A DNA stretch of 9,692 nt from contig DQCG01000638.1 in assembly GCA_003533825.1 (NCBI GenBank), positions 1 through 9,692 of the forward strand, written 5' to 3'. The notes beneath the pieces were generated by a model. That model was not told the DNA's origin. It saw only the letters and a program-made list of their open reading frames with translations, and did no database searches. Made by a program: the position numbers and the translations under genes. Shown here piece by piece: positions 1 to 5,284 of the stretch (position 1 is the first letter of the stretch; each line of letters starts with the position of its first letter). The stretch is from Phycisphaerales bacterium. GTDB taxonomy: Bacteria > Planctomycetota > Phycisphaerae > Sedimentisphaerales > Anaerobacaceae.

Positions 1-536
1 GCAAGGCAGTCGATAAACTGCTCCGGCCGGATTCCCATTCTCTCGAACATCGCCCCGGCATCGGTCAGCGTGTCGGTCTTTATGTCGAGCGTGCTGATGT
101 GCTCGTCGATCAACTGCAGCAGGTCCTTGTCTTTCGAGCATAACAGGCTGTCGTAACCATCGGCTCCGGCCTTTTTCGCAAGCGTCCCGATGATATCATC
201 CGCTTCGAAGCCGTCGATCCTGATTGTCGGAATATTCATCGCTTCTAATATTTGCTCGATCCGGACGATCTGCCCCGGCAGGTCCTCGGGCATTTCCTTG
301 CGGTTCGCCTTATACTCGGCGTACATCTCCTTCCTGAAGGTCGGGGCCTTGCTGTCCAGCGCAACGACCAGCATGTCGGGCTTACGGCGCTGGATCAGCC
401 CGAGGATGGCCATGGTGAAGATATATGCCGCCTTTGTCGGCTCGCCGGATGGGCCGGTCAACTGCCCGCCCATCGGGGCGTAATAGGCCGCGTAAATATG
501 CGCATGGCCGTCGATTATGTAGAGTTTCTTTGCCAT
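1..536 (-). CDS. polA: DNA polymerase I, N-terminal 5'-3' exonuclease part (cut by window edge)
   Basis: The reverse strand from the ATG at 534-536 encodes 178 residues and stays open to the window edge. It matches the 5'-nuclease domain of bacterial DNA polymerase I, which removes RNA primers and flaps in replication and repair. Acidic metal-binding residues can be placed against E. coli PolA: D9 (IIDG), D61 (ALDSKAPTFRKEMY), E111/D113/D114 (GFEADDIIGTLA) and D136/D138 (CSKDKDLLQL). The basic run RKEMYAEYKANRKEMP is also typical. The residue after IY (position 16) is Ala, where E. coli has Arg (YRAY). No Shine-Dalgarno site is seen; ATG 536 is preferred because a promoter ends 7 nt upstream and because E. 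coli PolA begins only a few residues before the matching aspartate. An in-frame GTG at 545 is possible. The frame is open further upstream, through the HNH gene, so an automatic caller could fuse the two. Confidence 0.93.
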   Translation of the reverse strand, partial: MAKKLYIIDGHAHIYAAYYAPMGGQLTGPSGEPTKAAYIFTMAILGLIQRRKPDMLVVALDSKAPTFRKEMYAEYKANRKEMPEDLPGQIVRIEQILEAMNIPTIRIDGFEADDIIGTLAKKAGADGYDSLLCSKDKDLLQLIDEHISTLDIKTDTLTDAGAMFERMGIRPEQFIDCL

Positions 537-543
537 TGCCGCC

Positions 544-572
544 ACTTTAGGCGTTCCGTGCCGTGATGTCAA
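544..572 (-). promoter_or_regulatory. putative polA promoter, nearly leaderless
   Basis: Reading the minus strand, a perfect TTGACA (567-572) is followed after exactly 17 nt by TAAAGT (544-549, 4 of 6 against TATAAT). The polA ATG starts 7 nt further on, where transcription would be expected to begin, so the mRNA would have almost no 5' leader. The alternative GTG at 543-545 overlaps the -10 box and would not be in the transcript. This is a consensus match by eye, with no experimental support. Confidence 0.5.
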
Positions 573-640
573 GGTTGGTATGGCGGATAGTTGCCGGTGT
601 CGGATCGGGGGTCGACGACATTTGCCCGTTGGTTTAGAAA

Positions 641-781
641 CCATCCCCAAAGCCTGCGGCTTTGAGGCTGCCACCCGCTTTTTAGGGATTGCCAACCATG
701 TATTTGAGTATGCCACACGTTCTCCAACGATCTTCTCGTGTGGCAGCCTCATCCCGATTGTCTTTATCGGGATGGGGATGG
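641..781. repeat. palindromic element folding as a perfect four-way junction
   Basis: Four perfect stems abut with no unpaired base between them. The outer stem pairs 641-648 with 774-781 (ccatcccc/ggggatgg). Arm A pairs 649-654 with 658-663 (aaagcc-tgc-ggcttt). Arm B pairs 664-674 with 740-750 (gaggctgccac/gtggcagcctc). Arm C pairs 751-758 with 766-773 (atcccgat/atcgggat, 7-nt loop). Inside arm B, 712-719 (gccacacg) can instead pair with 737-744 (cgtgtggc), which competes with the main arm. The region is open in several frames but has no protein-like signal. It looks like a REP/BIME-type dispersed element or a structured RNA; which one cannot be decided from one copy. Confidence 0.6.
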
Positions 782-971
782 CTCGACTCGAATTAAGTTT
801 ACAAGTAGATTGTGGCAACCTCAAGTGTCGGACTGCCGCGTAGCGGGAGGGCGGGCTTGGGGATGGATGTGCGTACTGCATCCGGCTAAACGCGCACCTA
901 TTTGACAAATACACAAAGTACGTTATAAGCACGCCTGCGATAAATGGTACGATACGTGATAGCGGCCGATT

Positions 972-1514
972 CCGCTCGGGGAAGTTCAATACGGCGAATT
1001 CGCGGTGGTACATCCTTGCCGCCCGGTCGTATGCTTTGGCGGCACGGACTTCATCATTGAAAGAACCGAGAGAGATAAGCTTGTGGTTAACCTGGATGTG
1101 TGCTTCCCATGGTATTTTTTTACCACGTTGAAACGTGACACCTTTATATTTCGAGCTATAGGTTCCATTCGCATATTTTGCACGGTTCTGTCCATTTTGC
1201 GAGGGAGTGGCCGGACGAAGATTGGCCTTTCGATTGTCCAAACCGTTGCGGTTGATGTGATCCACATACATATTGTCCGGTACTTTGAGTATCTGGCGGT
1301 GCATGTGGAGCCGACGTCTTTTTCCGTTTTTGGTCATCACCGCACGTACAGCGTAGTAACAACTGCCGGGACTGCCGGCTGCGTACCATTTATGCCTTGA
1401 CAGACGCCGGTAGTCCTCGGGATCGACGATTGCGTACTTGCCCTGGGTCAGGGGGATTCGGCAGAAGGCGTAGCCGTAGCGCAAGCGCCGGTATAAAAGC
1501 ACCGGCCGGTTCAA
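972..1514 (-). CDS. HNH endonuclease with C-terminal AP2 DNA-binding domain; start and end unclear
   Basis: The minus frame contains a conserved unit: RYGYAFCRIPLTQGKYAIVD near the N-terminus, an HNH core (MHRQIL, then VDHINRNGLDNRKANLRPAT, residues about 68-99 counted from the GTG at 1502), and an AP2 domain (SSKYKGVTF through FNDEVRAAKAYDRAARMYHREFAVLNFPE, about 116-176). HNH+AP2 proteins of this kind are usually free-standing, homing-type nucleases. The frame opens after a TGA at 1578-1580 and holds no ATG before the core; TTG at 1514 or GTG at 1502 are the plausible starts, and a GGGGGAG run (1561-1567) lies upstream of both. Homology ends near 972, but no stop follows: the frame runs on for about 145 codons into polA. 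The gene may be decayed, its stop may be lost, or it may be annotated as one long ORF with polA. Its position directly upstream of a DNA polymerase gene is suggestive of a homing-type insertion but not proof. Confidence 0.72.
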
Positions 1515-1570
1515 AAGCCATATAAGCCAGAACGGAATGTTAACGGTGAGCCGAATTTCACTCCCCCGGA

Positions 1571-1720
1571 TGAAATATCAAATATTAAAAATCAAATATC
1601 AAAATCACATATCAAACTTGAAAATGGAATGATGCAGAGCTGATATACTCAGGTTTGGCTGGAAGGAAGCATTTTTGAATTTTACATTGTCATTTTGCAT
1701 TTTACATTTTGATCTTTAAT
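1571..1720. repeat. AT-rich low-complexity repeat tract
   Basis: From 1571 to about 1625 the unit aaatatcaaa and close variants recur (aaatatcaaatatta, aaatcaaatatcaaaa, cacatatcaaac). From 1676 to 1720 a second simple pattern appears (ttttacattgtc, ttttgcattttac, attttgatc). Neither encodes protein. Such tracts are common intergenic filler in planctomycete-like assemblies. It starts right at the stop codon that bounds the HNH frame. Confidence 0.6.
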
Positions 1721-1723
1721 TTC

Positions 1724-1753
1724 CGCCTTTCGGCCGGGGCCGAAAAAAAGGCG
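1724..1753. other. GC-rich imperfect hairpin with A7 run
   Basis: cgcc-ttt-cggcc (1724-1735) can pair with ggccg-aaa(aaaa)-ggcg (1738-1753), leaving a 2-nt loop and four extra A as a bulge. On the minus strand the A run becomes a T7 run, but it lies inside the stem and not after it, so it is a poor terminator. Confidence 0.35.
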
Positions 1754-1785
1754 CGCCCCCATAATTGGAGCTACCTGCACGTTTG

Positions 1786-1819
1786 ATGCGAAAATCTACA
1801 AAATTGTAGACGCATTTTT
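1786..1819 (+). terminator. terminator-like hairpin with T5 tail
   Basis: atgcg (1786-1790) and tctaca (1795-1800) pair with tgtaga (1805-1810) and cgcat (1811-1815), with an aaat loop and a four-A bulge on one side. T5 follows at 1815-1819. The geometry is that of a weak plus-strand intrinsic terminator, but no plus-strand gene is recognised upstream. Confidence 0.3.
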
Positions 1820-1991
1820 CGATGTAAGTGCTTATCAGATATGGGATAAAAAAAATTTTAAACTTTTTTATTTTTACTTTCAACTACCCGCGCATTTGAT
1901 TGATTTCCTTGATAAAATCCTGCCCATTTTAACACCAAAAAGACAAAAATTAACCACGAATTAACTCGAATAAACACTGGGTAATAATAAG

Positions 1992-2024
1992 CAACCGCAG
2001 ATTAACGCAGATGAACGCTGATTT
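1992..2024. repeat. short direct repeats, period about 10
   Basis: The phrases cgcagatta, cgcagatga and cgctgattt follow each other at about 10-bp spacing. This 'accgcagattaacgcagat' type of text is frequent non-coding filler in many bacterial genomes (from memory). Confidence 0.5.
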
Positions 2025-2025
2025 A

Positions 2026-2085
2026 CCCCGTGAGATAACGGTTTGTACTGGTTTTAGCCCCTAAGGGACAAGCTATCTCACGGGG
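2026..2085. repeat. 12-bp perfect inverted repeat with inner hairpin
   Basis: ccccgtgagata (2026-2037) and tatctcacgggg (2074-2085) are perfect reverse complements separated by 36 nt. The spacer contains cccctaaggg (about 2058-2067), a small inner hairpin. That inner part resembles the gtccc-loop-gggac core of the 60-bp repeats at 3601 and 4814. It may be a palindromic dispersed element; no gene ends close by, so a terminator role is unlikely. Confidence 0.6.
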
Positions 2086-2133
2086 TGAACACGGTTTTTC
2101 GAGTAGTTTTCAAATCCTGTATCCTGTATTCCT

Positions 2134-2159
2134 TCATCCTGAGCGGAGACGAAGGATGA
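2134..2159. repeat. small palindromic repeat, tcatcct/aggatga
   Basis: tcatcct (2134-2140) pairs with aggatga (2153-2159) across a 12-nt loop. The text tcatcctgagcg...gaaggatga is a widespread REP-like intergenic motif (from memory). Confidence 0.5.
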
Positions 2160-2162
2160 TTT

Positions 2163-2190
2163 ACCACGAAGGGCACGAAGAACCACGAAG
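2163..2190. repeat. cacgaag direct repeats
   Basis: accacgaag (2163-2171), gcacgaag (2173-2180) and accacgaag (2182-2190) form a short tandem series with 9 to 10 nt period. This is a known kind of low-complexity intergenic filler; no function is implied. Confidence 0.55.
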
Positions 2191-2360
2191 AAATAATCAA
2201 AATATCATAGAAAAAAACGGCTTTTATGGCTCGGAAATAAGGCTTCTTTAAGAATAGATGAAAAAAAATGCTTTTTTGCGAATTTTGTTATCAACATTTT
2301 GCCATCGAGATTCGCTGTAAGAAATAGAAGGGCCGGATAGGCCATAAATAAAGCCGTAAT

Positions 2361-2387
2361 TCGGGATTTTTATATTGAAAATCCCGA
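2361..2387. other. 10-bp perfect hairpin
   Basis: tcgggatttt (2361-2370) pairs perfectly with aaaatcccga (2378-2387) around a 7-nt loop (tatattg). No T run follows on plus. It is isolated from any gene seen. Confidence 0.5.
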
Positions 2388-2458
2388 TGGAGCAGTGTAG
2401 ATTTGTGATCGGTAAGCGAGGCATCTTGGATCTGTGGTTGTTAGTAATGGCTTTGATA

Positions 2459-2477
2459 GAATACGGCGGACGTATTC
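2459..2477. other. 7-bp perfect hairpin
   Basis: gaatacg (2459-2465) pairs with cgtattc (2471-2477) around gcgga. It could be a protein-binding palindrome or chance; nothing nearby decides it. Confidence 0.35.
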
Positions 2478-2601
2478 AATTATTGGTGAGTTTGGGATGC
2501 ATATATCGATTGGAAATAAGTAGGGGATTCGCGGAATTCGAAATGGATTTTTGAGGAGAAAATGTACCGGACAACTTCAATTTACCCTGTAGTCAACACA
2601 A

Positions 2602-2631
2602 TTGACAAGATATTCAGGTAAAGTGTACTTT
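2602..2631 (+). promoter_or_regulatory. putative promoter of the mini-ORF and beta-barrel gene
   Basis: A perfect TTGACA (2602-2607) is followed after 18 nt by TACTTT (2626-2631, 4 of 6 against TATAAT). The ATG of the mini-ORF begins at 2643, so its leader would be only about 5 nt. The same transcript could continue into the beta-barrel gene at 2806. Confidence 0.4.
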
Positions 2632-2642
2632 AATTTGAATAT

Positions 2643-2762
2643 ATGGCTAATCGACGATCACAATCTAAGACAAAGGATAAAGGTAAGCGGGTGGTGTTTC
2701 GGTGCGCACGTACAGGAAAATTTGAGAACTCAAGCCTGTTGGGATCAAACACTTCTTGTTGA
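2643..2762 (+). CDS. possible 39-residue basic small protein
   Basis: A short frame runs from ATG 2643 to TGA 2760-2762. The product is strongly basic at its N-terminus (MANRRSQSKTKDKGKRVVF) and continues with RCARTGKFENSS, reminiscent of small proteins carrying an R-x-A-x-T/S-G-[KR]-F phrase. I do not recognise a family with confidence. There is no Shine-Dalgarno site, but a TTGACA promoter ends about 11 nt before the ATG. The first 10 bases and the bases over the stop codon are the two arms of an inverted repeat, so the frame exactly fills a possible structured element. It could be a real small gene, a leader peptide for the beta-barrel gene, or chance. Confidence 0.35.
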   Translation: MANRRSQSKTKDKGKRVVFRCARTGKFENSSLLGSNTSC

Positions 2763-2770
2763 TTAGCCAT
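2643..2770. repeat. inverted repeat enclosing the mini-ORF
   Basis: atggctaatc (2643-2652) and gattagccat (2761-2770) are perfect reverse complements. Four further inward pairs (2653-2656 with 2757-2760) are possible if two G-U pairs are allowed, giving a 14-bp stem. The left arm contains the start codon and the right arm the stop codon of the mini-ORF. No target-site duplication is seen outside the arms. Confidence 0.55.
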
Positions 2771-2805
2771 TCCTGGCAGGCTTACTTTTTTAGAGAGGTG
2801 TTATT

Positions 2806-3555
2806 ATGAGAAACGAGATTTTGTGTGGGATGGTCCTTTTGTTATGGACAGGCCTGGCTCACGGTGTAACGCCGATCGGTCCGGCCACAAGTGATCTCGA
2901 TCAAGGTCAGTTTGCGATCGGGTTCGATTACTCCAATGGTGATTTTGAAACTGATTATGAAAATCTTATCGCCACATATAGTGGTCTGGGGACAATCGTC
3001 TTACCGGATAAATCGATAAGCGCCGACCTGGAAGGTTATTTTGGCAAAGTTTCTTACGGCATAAAAGATCGCTGGCTGGTTTTTGCACGATTCGGTCAGG
3101 TCGATATCGATTCTGAAAAGGATTTTACTTATGGACTTGGTACGAAAATAACCTTGAAGGAGTCAGATGAGCTTGACCTGGGACTGACAGCTCAGATCAA
3201 CTTTTTAACCAACGATGAATCCTTCTCTGATTCTGACTGGGAATATGCAGAGGGAGAGCTTGATTTTTATGTCGCTCAAATTGCTTTAGGTCCTGTCTAT
3301 AAGAGTGATAAGTTTCGTCTTTACGGCGGGCCTTTTGTTGACTGGGCAGATGGAGACGGCGATTTAAGTGGCAGGCTTATTTATGAGGGGACGCCGATTG
3401 ACGTGAAAGCACGTTTCGACCTCAAGACGGAACTTGAACTCGGCGGCTATATAGGTATGTCACTTGAAATAGCAGAAAACCTTGATATCATGGCGGAGTA
3501 TCAGATCACGGACAATTGGGATATTTTTGGCGCGGGCCTTCAATTCAAGTTTTAG
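2806..3555 (+). CDS. outer-membrane beta-barrel protein, function unknown
   Basis: The 249-residue product begins with a signal peptide (hydrophobic residues 8-17, cleavage likely after AHG at 20). The rest alternates polar and hydrophobic residues in strands divided by acidic turns: QFAIGFDYS (35-43), GYFGKVSYGI (77-86), RWLVFARFGQVDI (89-101), FTYGLGTKITL (107-117), LDLGLTAQINFL (123-134), FYVAQIALGPVY (154-165), FRLYGGPFVDW (170-180), TELELGGYIGMSLEI (208-222), LDIMAEYQI (226-234) and the end WDIFGAGLQFKF. The terminal Phe after alternating hydrophobics is the usual signal for outer-membrane barrel assembly. Length and strand number suggest a barrel of about 8-12 strands, inserted in the outer membrane as a porin-like or structural protein. 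The start is fixed by AGAGAGG (2792-2798), 7 nt before the ATG. An imperfect hairpin (3568-3588) follows the stop, without a T run. No specific family is assigned. Confidence 0.82.
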   Translation: MRNEILCGMVLLLWTGLAHGVTPIGPATSDLDQGQFAIGFDYSNGDFETDYENLIATYSGLGTIVLPDKSISADLEGYFGKVSYGIKDRWLVFARFGQVDIDSEKDFTYGLGTKITLKESDELDLGLTAQINFLTNDESFSDSDWEYAEGELDFYVAQIALGPVYKSDKFRLYGGPFVDWADGDGDLSGRLIYEGTPIDVKARFDLKTELELGGYIGMSLEIAENLDIMAEYQITDNWDIFGAGLQFKF

Positions 3556-3600
3556 CCAGGAATAACGTCTTCTTCCAGTTGGAGAAGAGAAAAGTTCTGT

Positions 3601-3660
3601 AGGGTGTGCACTCCGTAAGTCCCGTAAGGGACGCCTTGCGGCGGAGTCCATAGGACTGTA
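3601..3660 (+). repeat. left copy of a 60-bp palindromic repeat
   Basis: This 60-bp unit matches the reverse complement of 4814-4873 at 54 of 60 positions. It is itself structured: actccg (3610-3615) pairs with cggagt (3642-3647), and inside it gtccc (3619-3623) pairs with gggac (3628-3632) around gtaa. ccgtaag (3613-3619) can alternatively pair with cttgcgg (3635-3641) with one G-U pair. This organisation is typical of REP/BIME-like or MITE-like elements. Confidence 0.85.
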
Positions 3661-3777
3661 TTCTATTTTTTATTGTTTATTTCGTCGAAGGAAGGCTTTT
3701 GAGGATGAGATTTTTAATTAGACCGTGTTACTTAAATTTTGAAAGGTGAATGTCCCTAATAAAATCAAAGGAAAATA

Positions 3778-4704
3778 ATGGTCGAGAATGCAAAATGTGT
3801 AAGAATAATTATTGCATCACCCAGTGATATTAAGGCTGAGAGAGATTCTATTCCTCGTATATTTTCGCGTTGGAATAGTGCGCATAAAGACGTTCATTTA
3901 GAGTCTCTAATGGCTGAAACCGGAACAGTCCCAGAAATGGGCGATCACCCTCAACATATATTAAATAGGCAACTTGTTGAGAAAGGTGACCTTTTAATTG
4001 CAATATTTTGGTCGAAAATTGGTACACCTACTCCCACTGCAAAATCTGGAACGATAGAAGAAATCAGGGAATTTATAAAAATAAAAGGTCCTTCAAGAGT
4101 GATGGTTTATTTTTGTATTCGTCCTATCCAAAGCAGCCCAAGTGAACTTGCACCCGAAGAGATACAAACACTTATAGACTTCAAAAAAGAAATGCAGACT
4201 CAGTGTTTCTACAAAGAGTTTGCAAACACAGATCGGTTTGAAGCACTTCTTTATCCCGATTTAGACATTATAGTGCCCAAGTTATTAAATGGAGAACTCC
4301 AAGCCCCTGATTCCAAAAAGACTGTATTATCTCAAGATACTTGGTATAAAAAAGATCATCCCGATTCCCGTTTACAAAAACCGATACATTTTGGTAATTC
4401 TTTCTCTGAAATTGCTAAGAATTTTTCAATAAGGATGGATGATTTTGACAAAATAAATGGTGCAACAGATAATAAATTCTTGGATTTAGGCTATCATGTT
4501 TATATGTCTGTGGCAAGAGCAATTGAAAATCAGATAGTATCAAGAGAGCATGAAATTCCATATTCAACACGTTTAATGTACCAAGATATTGCTATAAGAC
4601 TCAATAATTTAGCAAAGTCTAAATCAGTGGATAGGTTTTCAGAATTCTTTGAAGAAGGCAAACGATTAAGTGATGAATTAGAAAAGTTGGAAAAGGGGCA
4701 TTAA
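3778..4704 (+). CDS. DUF4062 (TIR-like) domain protein with unassigned C-terminal half
   Basis: The 308-residue product starts with a DUF4062-type domain: RIIIASPSDIKAERDSI (9-25), then GDLLIAIFWSKIGTPTPTAK (70-89) and SGTIEEIREFI (90-100). The FW-x-x-x-GTPT and SGT-x-EEI phrases are the family's hallmark; E94/E95 are candidates for a TIR-like catalytic acid (inference). In the literature DUF4062 is a TIR-like domain, often N-terminal in STAND NTPases of biological-conflict systems. Here no NTPase follows: residues 180-308 hold TWYKKDHPDSRL and then a mostly helical region with a charged end (EFFEEGKRLSDELEKLEKGH) that I do not recognise. It is predicted to be cytosolic, without signal peptide or membrane segment. 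AAAGGA (3767-3772) lies 5 nt before the ATG. Two sampled 60-base stretches have about 28 and 37% GC against 55-70% in two stretches of the RACE-family gene, and inverted 60-bp repeats flank it, both suggesting transfer. Confidence 0.78.
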   Translation: MVENAKCVRIIIASPSDIKAERDSIPRIFSRWNSAHKDVHLESLMAETGTVPEMGDHPQHILNRQLVEKGDLLIAIFWSKIGTPTPTAKSGTIEEIREFIKIKGPSRVMVYFCIRPIQSSPSELAPEEIQTLIDFKKEMQTQCFYKEFANTDRFEALLYPDLDIIVPKLLNGELQAPDSKKTVLSQDTWYKKDHPDSRLQKPIHFGNSFSEIAKNFSIRMDDFDKINGATDNKFLDLGYHVYMSVARAIENQIVSREHEIPYSTRLMYQDIAIRLNNLAKSKSVDRFSEFFEEGKRLSDELEKLEKGH

Positions 4705-4813
4705 CATGGAAGTTAGTTAAATAGGAAATCGGGGGACGCCTTACTGATTTCTACCCTTCGCTGAATTGGATAGGGACGGAGCATTTTATCCCCAAACAAT
4801 ATAGGAAATGGTG
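4705..4813. other. DUF4062 downstream spacer with fragments of the 60-bp repeat
   Basis: gggacgccttac (4733-4744) matches the repeat core (gggacgcctt in the left copy, ccttac in the right copy), and tagggacggag (about 4771-4781) looks like the same core with an internal deletion. On the other side of the gene, tgtccctaat (3751-3760) equals 4841-4850 in the right copy. These are short matches and may be remnants of further copies or chance. No gene is seen here. Confidence 0.35.
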
Positions 4814-4873
4814 TACTGTCCTATTGACTCCGCCGTAAGGTGTCCCTAATGGGACTTACGGAGTGCACACCCT
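4814..4873 (-). repeat. right copy of the 60-bp palindromic repeat, inverted
   Basis: The reverse complement of this stretch aligns with 3601-3660 without gaps, 54 of 60 identical. The six differences are in the inner loop (two), the descending arm (two) and the tail (two). In this copy ccgtaag/cttacgg is a perfect 7-bp stem, where the left copy has one G-U pair, so pairing is kept while sequence drifts. Together the copies bracket 1153 bp that contain only the DUF4062 gene. No target-site duplication is evident outside them. Confidence 0.85.
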
Positions 4874-5284
4874 GATATGGAACGACCTTTGTCAACTATG
4901 ATTTTTCTATTTTTGTTTCATTATTTTTTTTGGATCAACTTCAAAAAGTCAGTGGGCCAATCTTTTTTCTTGAAGTGGGATAGCTAATCTTGTATAAATG
5001 ATAATAGAATTTGTGGATTTTAGTTTTCTGAGGGGGGGGCGATCTTTGCAGTTTTCTAAAGGGAGGAGACATATGGTATAAGGCACAGAGCAGTAATCGC
5101 GGTTTTCTGCCTGAGAATCACGTTTCTTAATTTCAATTAACACCACATCTTGAGCTTTTGCTTGTCCGGCGAAACTCCCGGCTCTGTGTAGTATTTCGCC
5201 GAAGCTTGCTGGAGTTTGTGAATGTTTTGGTGTGTAGCCAGGGCATGTTTAAGTTAACCGTTTTTGTAAGTAAGGAAAATTACC
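4874..5284. other. intergenic leader region of the secreted protein, no recognised gene
   Basis: The stretch is AT-rich at first, then contains a G8 run (5032-5039) and a GGGAGGAG (about 5062-5069) that leads only to a two-codon frame. A minus-strand frame of 65 codons (4949-5146) has no recognisable homology. Just before the gene lie two mutually exclusive hairpins, listed separately. I see no known riboswitch. Confidence 0.5.
5167..5217 (+). promoter_or_regulatory. alternative hairpins in the leader of the secreted protein
   Basis: cggcgaaa (5167-5174) pairs perfectly with tttcgccg (5194-5201). aaactcc (5172-5178) can instead pair with ggagttt (5211-5217). The two stems share 5172-5174 and exclude each other. 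The gene starts 68 nt downstream. This could be a regulatory leader fold, or simply a repeat. Confidence 0.35.

Larger units (their letters stand above)
1820..2601. other. long intergenic region without a recognisable gene
   Basis: I see no protein-like reading frame here. The stretch is AT-rich (runs of A and T at 1846-1876) and holds several short repeats and hairpins listed separately: 1992-2024, 2026-2085, 2134-2159, 2163-2190, 2361-2387 and 2459-2477. A 19-codon frame at 2562-2621 has a GAGGAG just before its ATG but no other support. Confidence 0.6.

Noticed and set aside
580..843. Plus-strand frame of 87 codons across the four-way-junction element
   Set aside because: Its translation follows the palindromic repeat and has no domain or ribosome site; the minus strand across the same DNA is also open.
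1005..1400. Plus-strand frame of 131 codons
   Set aside because: It is the antisense shadow of the HNH+AP2 gene, whose minus-strand translation has clear motifs.
1571..1625. CRISPR array suggested by recurring aaatatcaaa units
   Set aside because: Units are irregular, AT-only and without spacers of constant length; this is low-complexity DNA.
2163..2190. Tandem cacgaag repeats as a regulatory iteron
   Set aside because: Only three short copies, and this motif is widespread intergenic filler; no origin or replication gene is near.
2562..2621. 19-codon frame after GAGGAG
   Set aside because: The spacing of the GAGGAG to the ATG is short, the peptide has no feature, and the frame overlaps the next promoter.
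4949..5146. Minus-strand frame of 65 codons in the leader region of the secreted-protein gene
   Set aside because: No ribosome site, no recognised family, and it crosses a G8/C8 homopolymer; it may be repeat DNA. I could not support it as a gene.
5167..5260. Possible cyclic-di-GMP (GEMM) riboswitch because of gtagccagggc
   Set aside because: The other conserved parts of that riboswitch (the GAAA loop and the GGGACGCAAAGCC-like core) are absent and the spacing does not fit.
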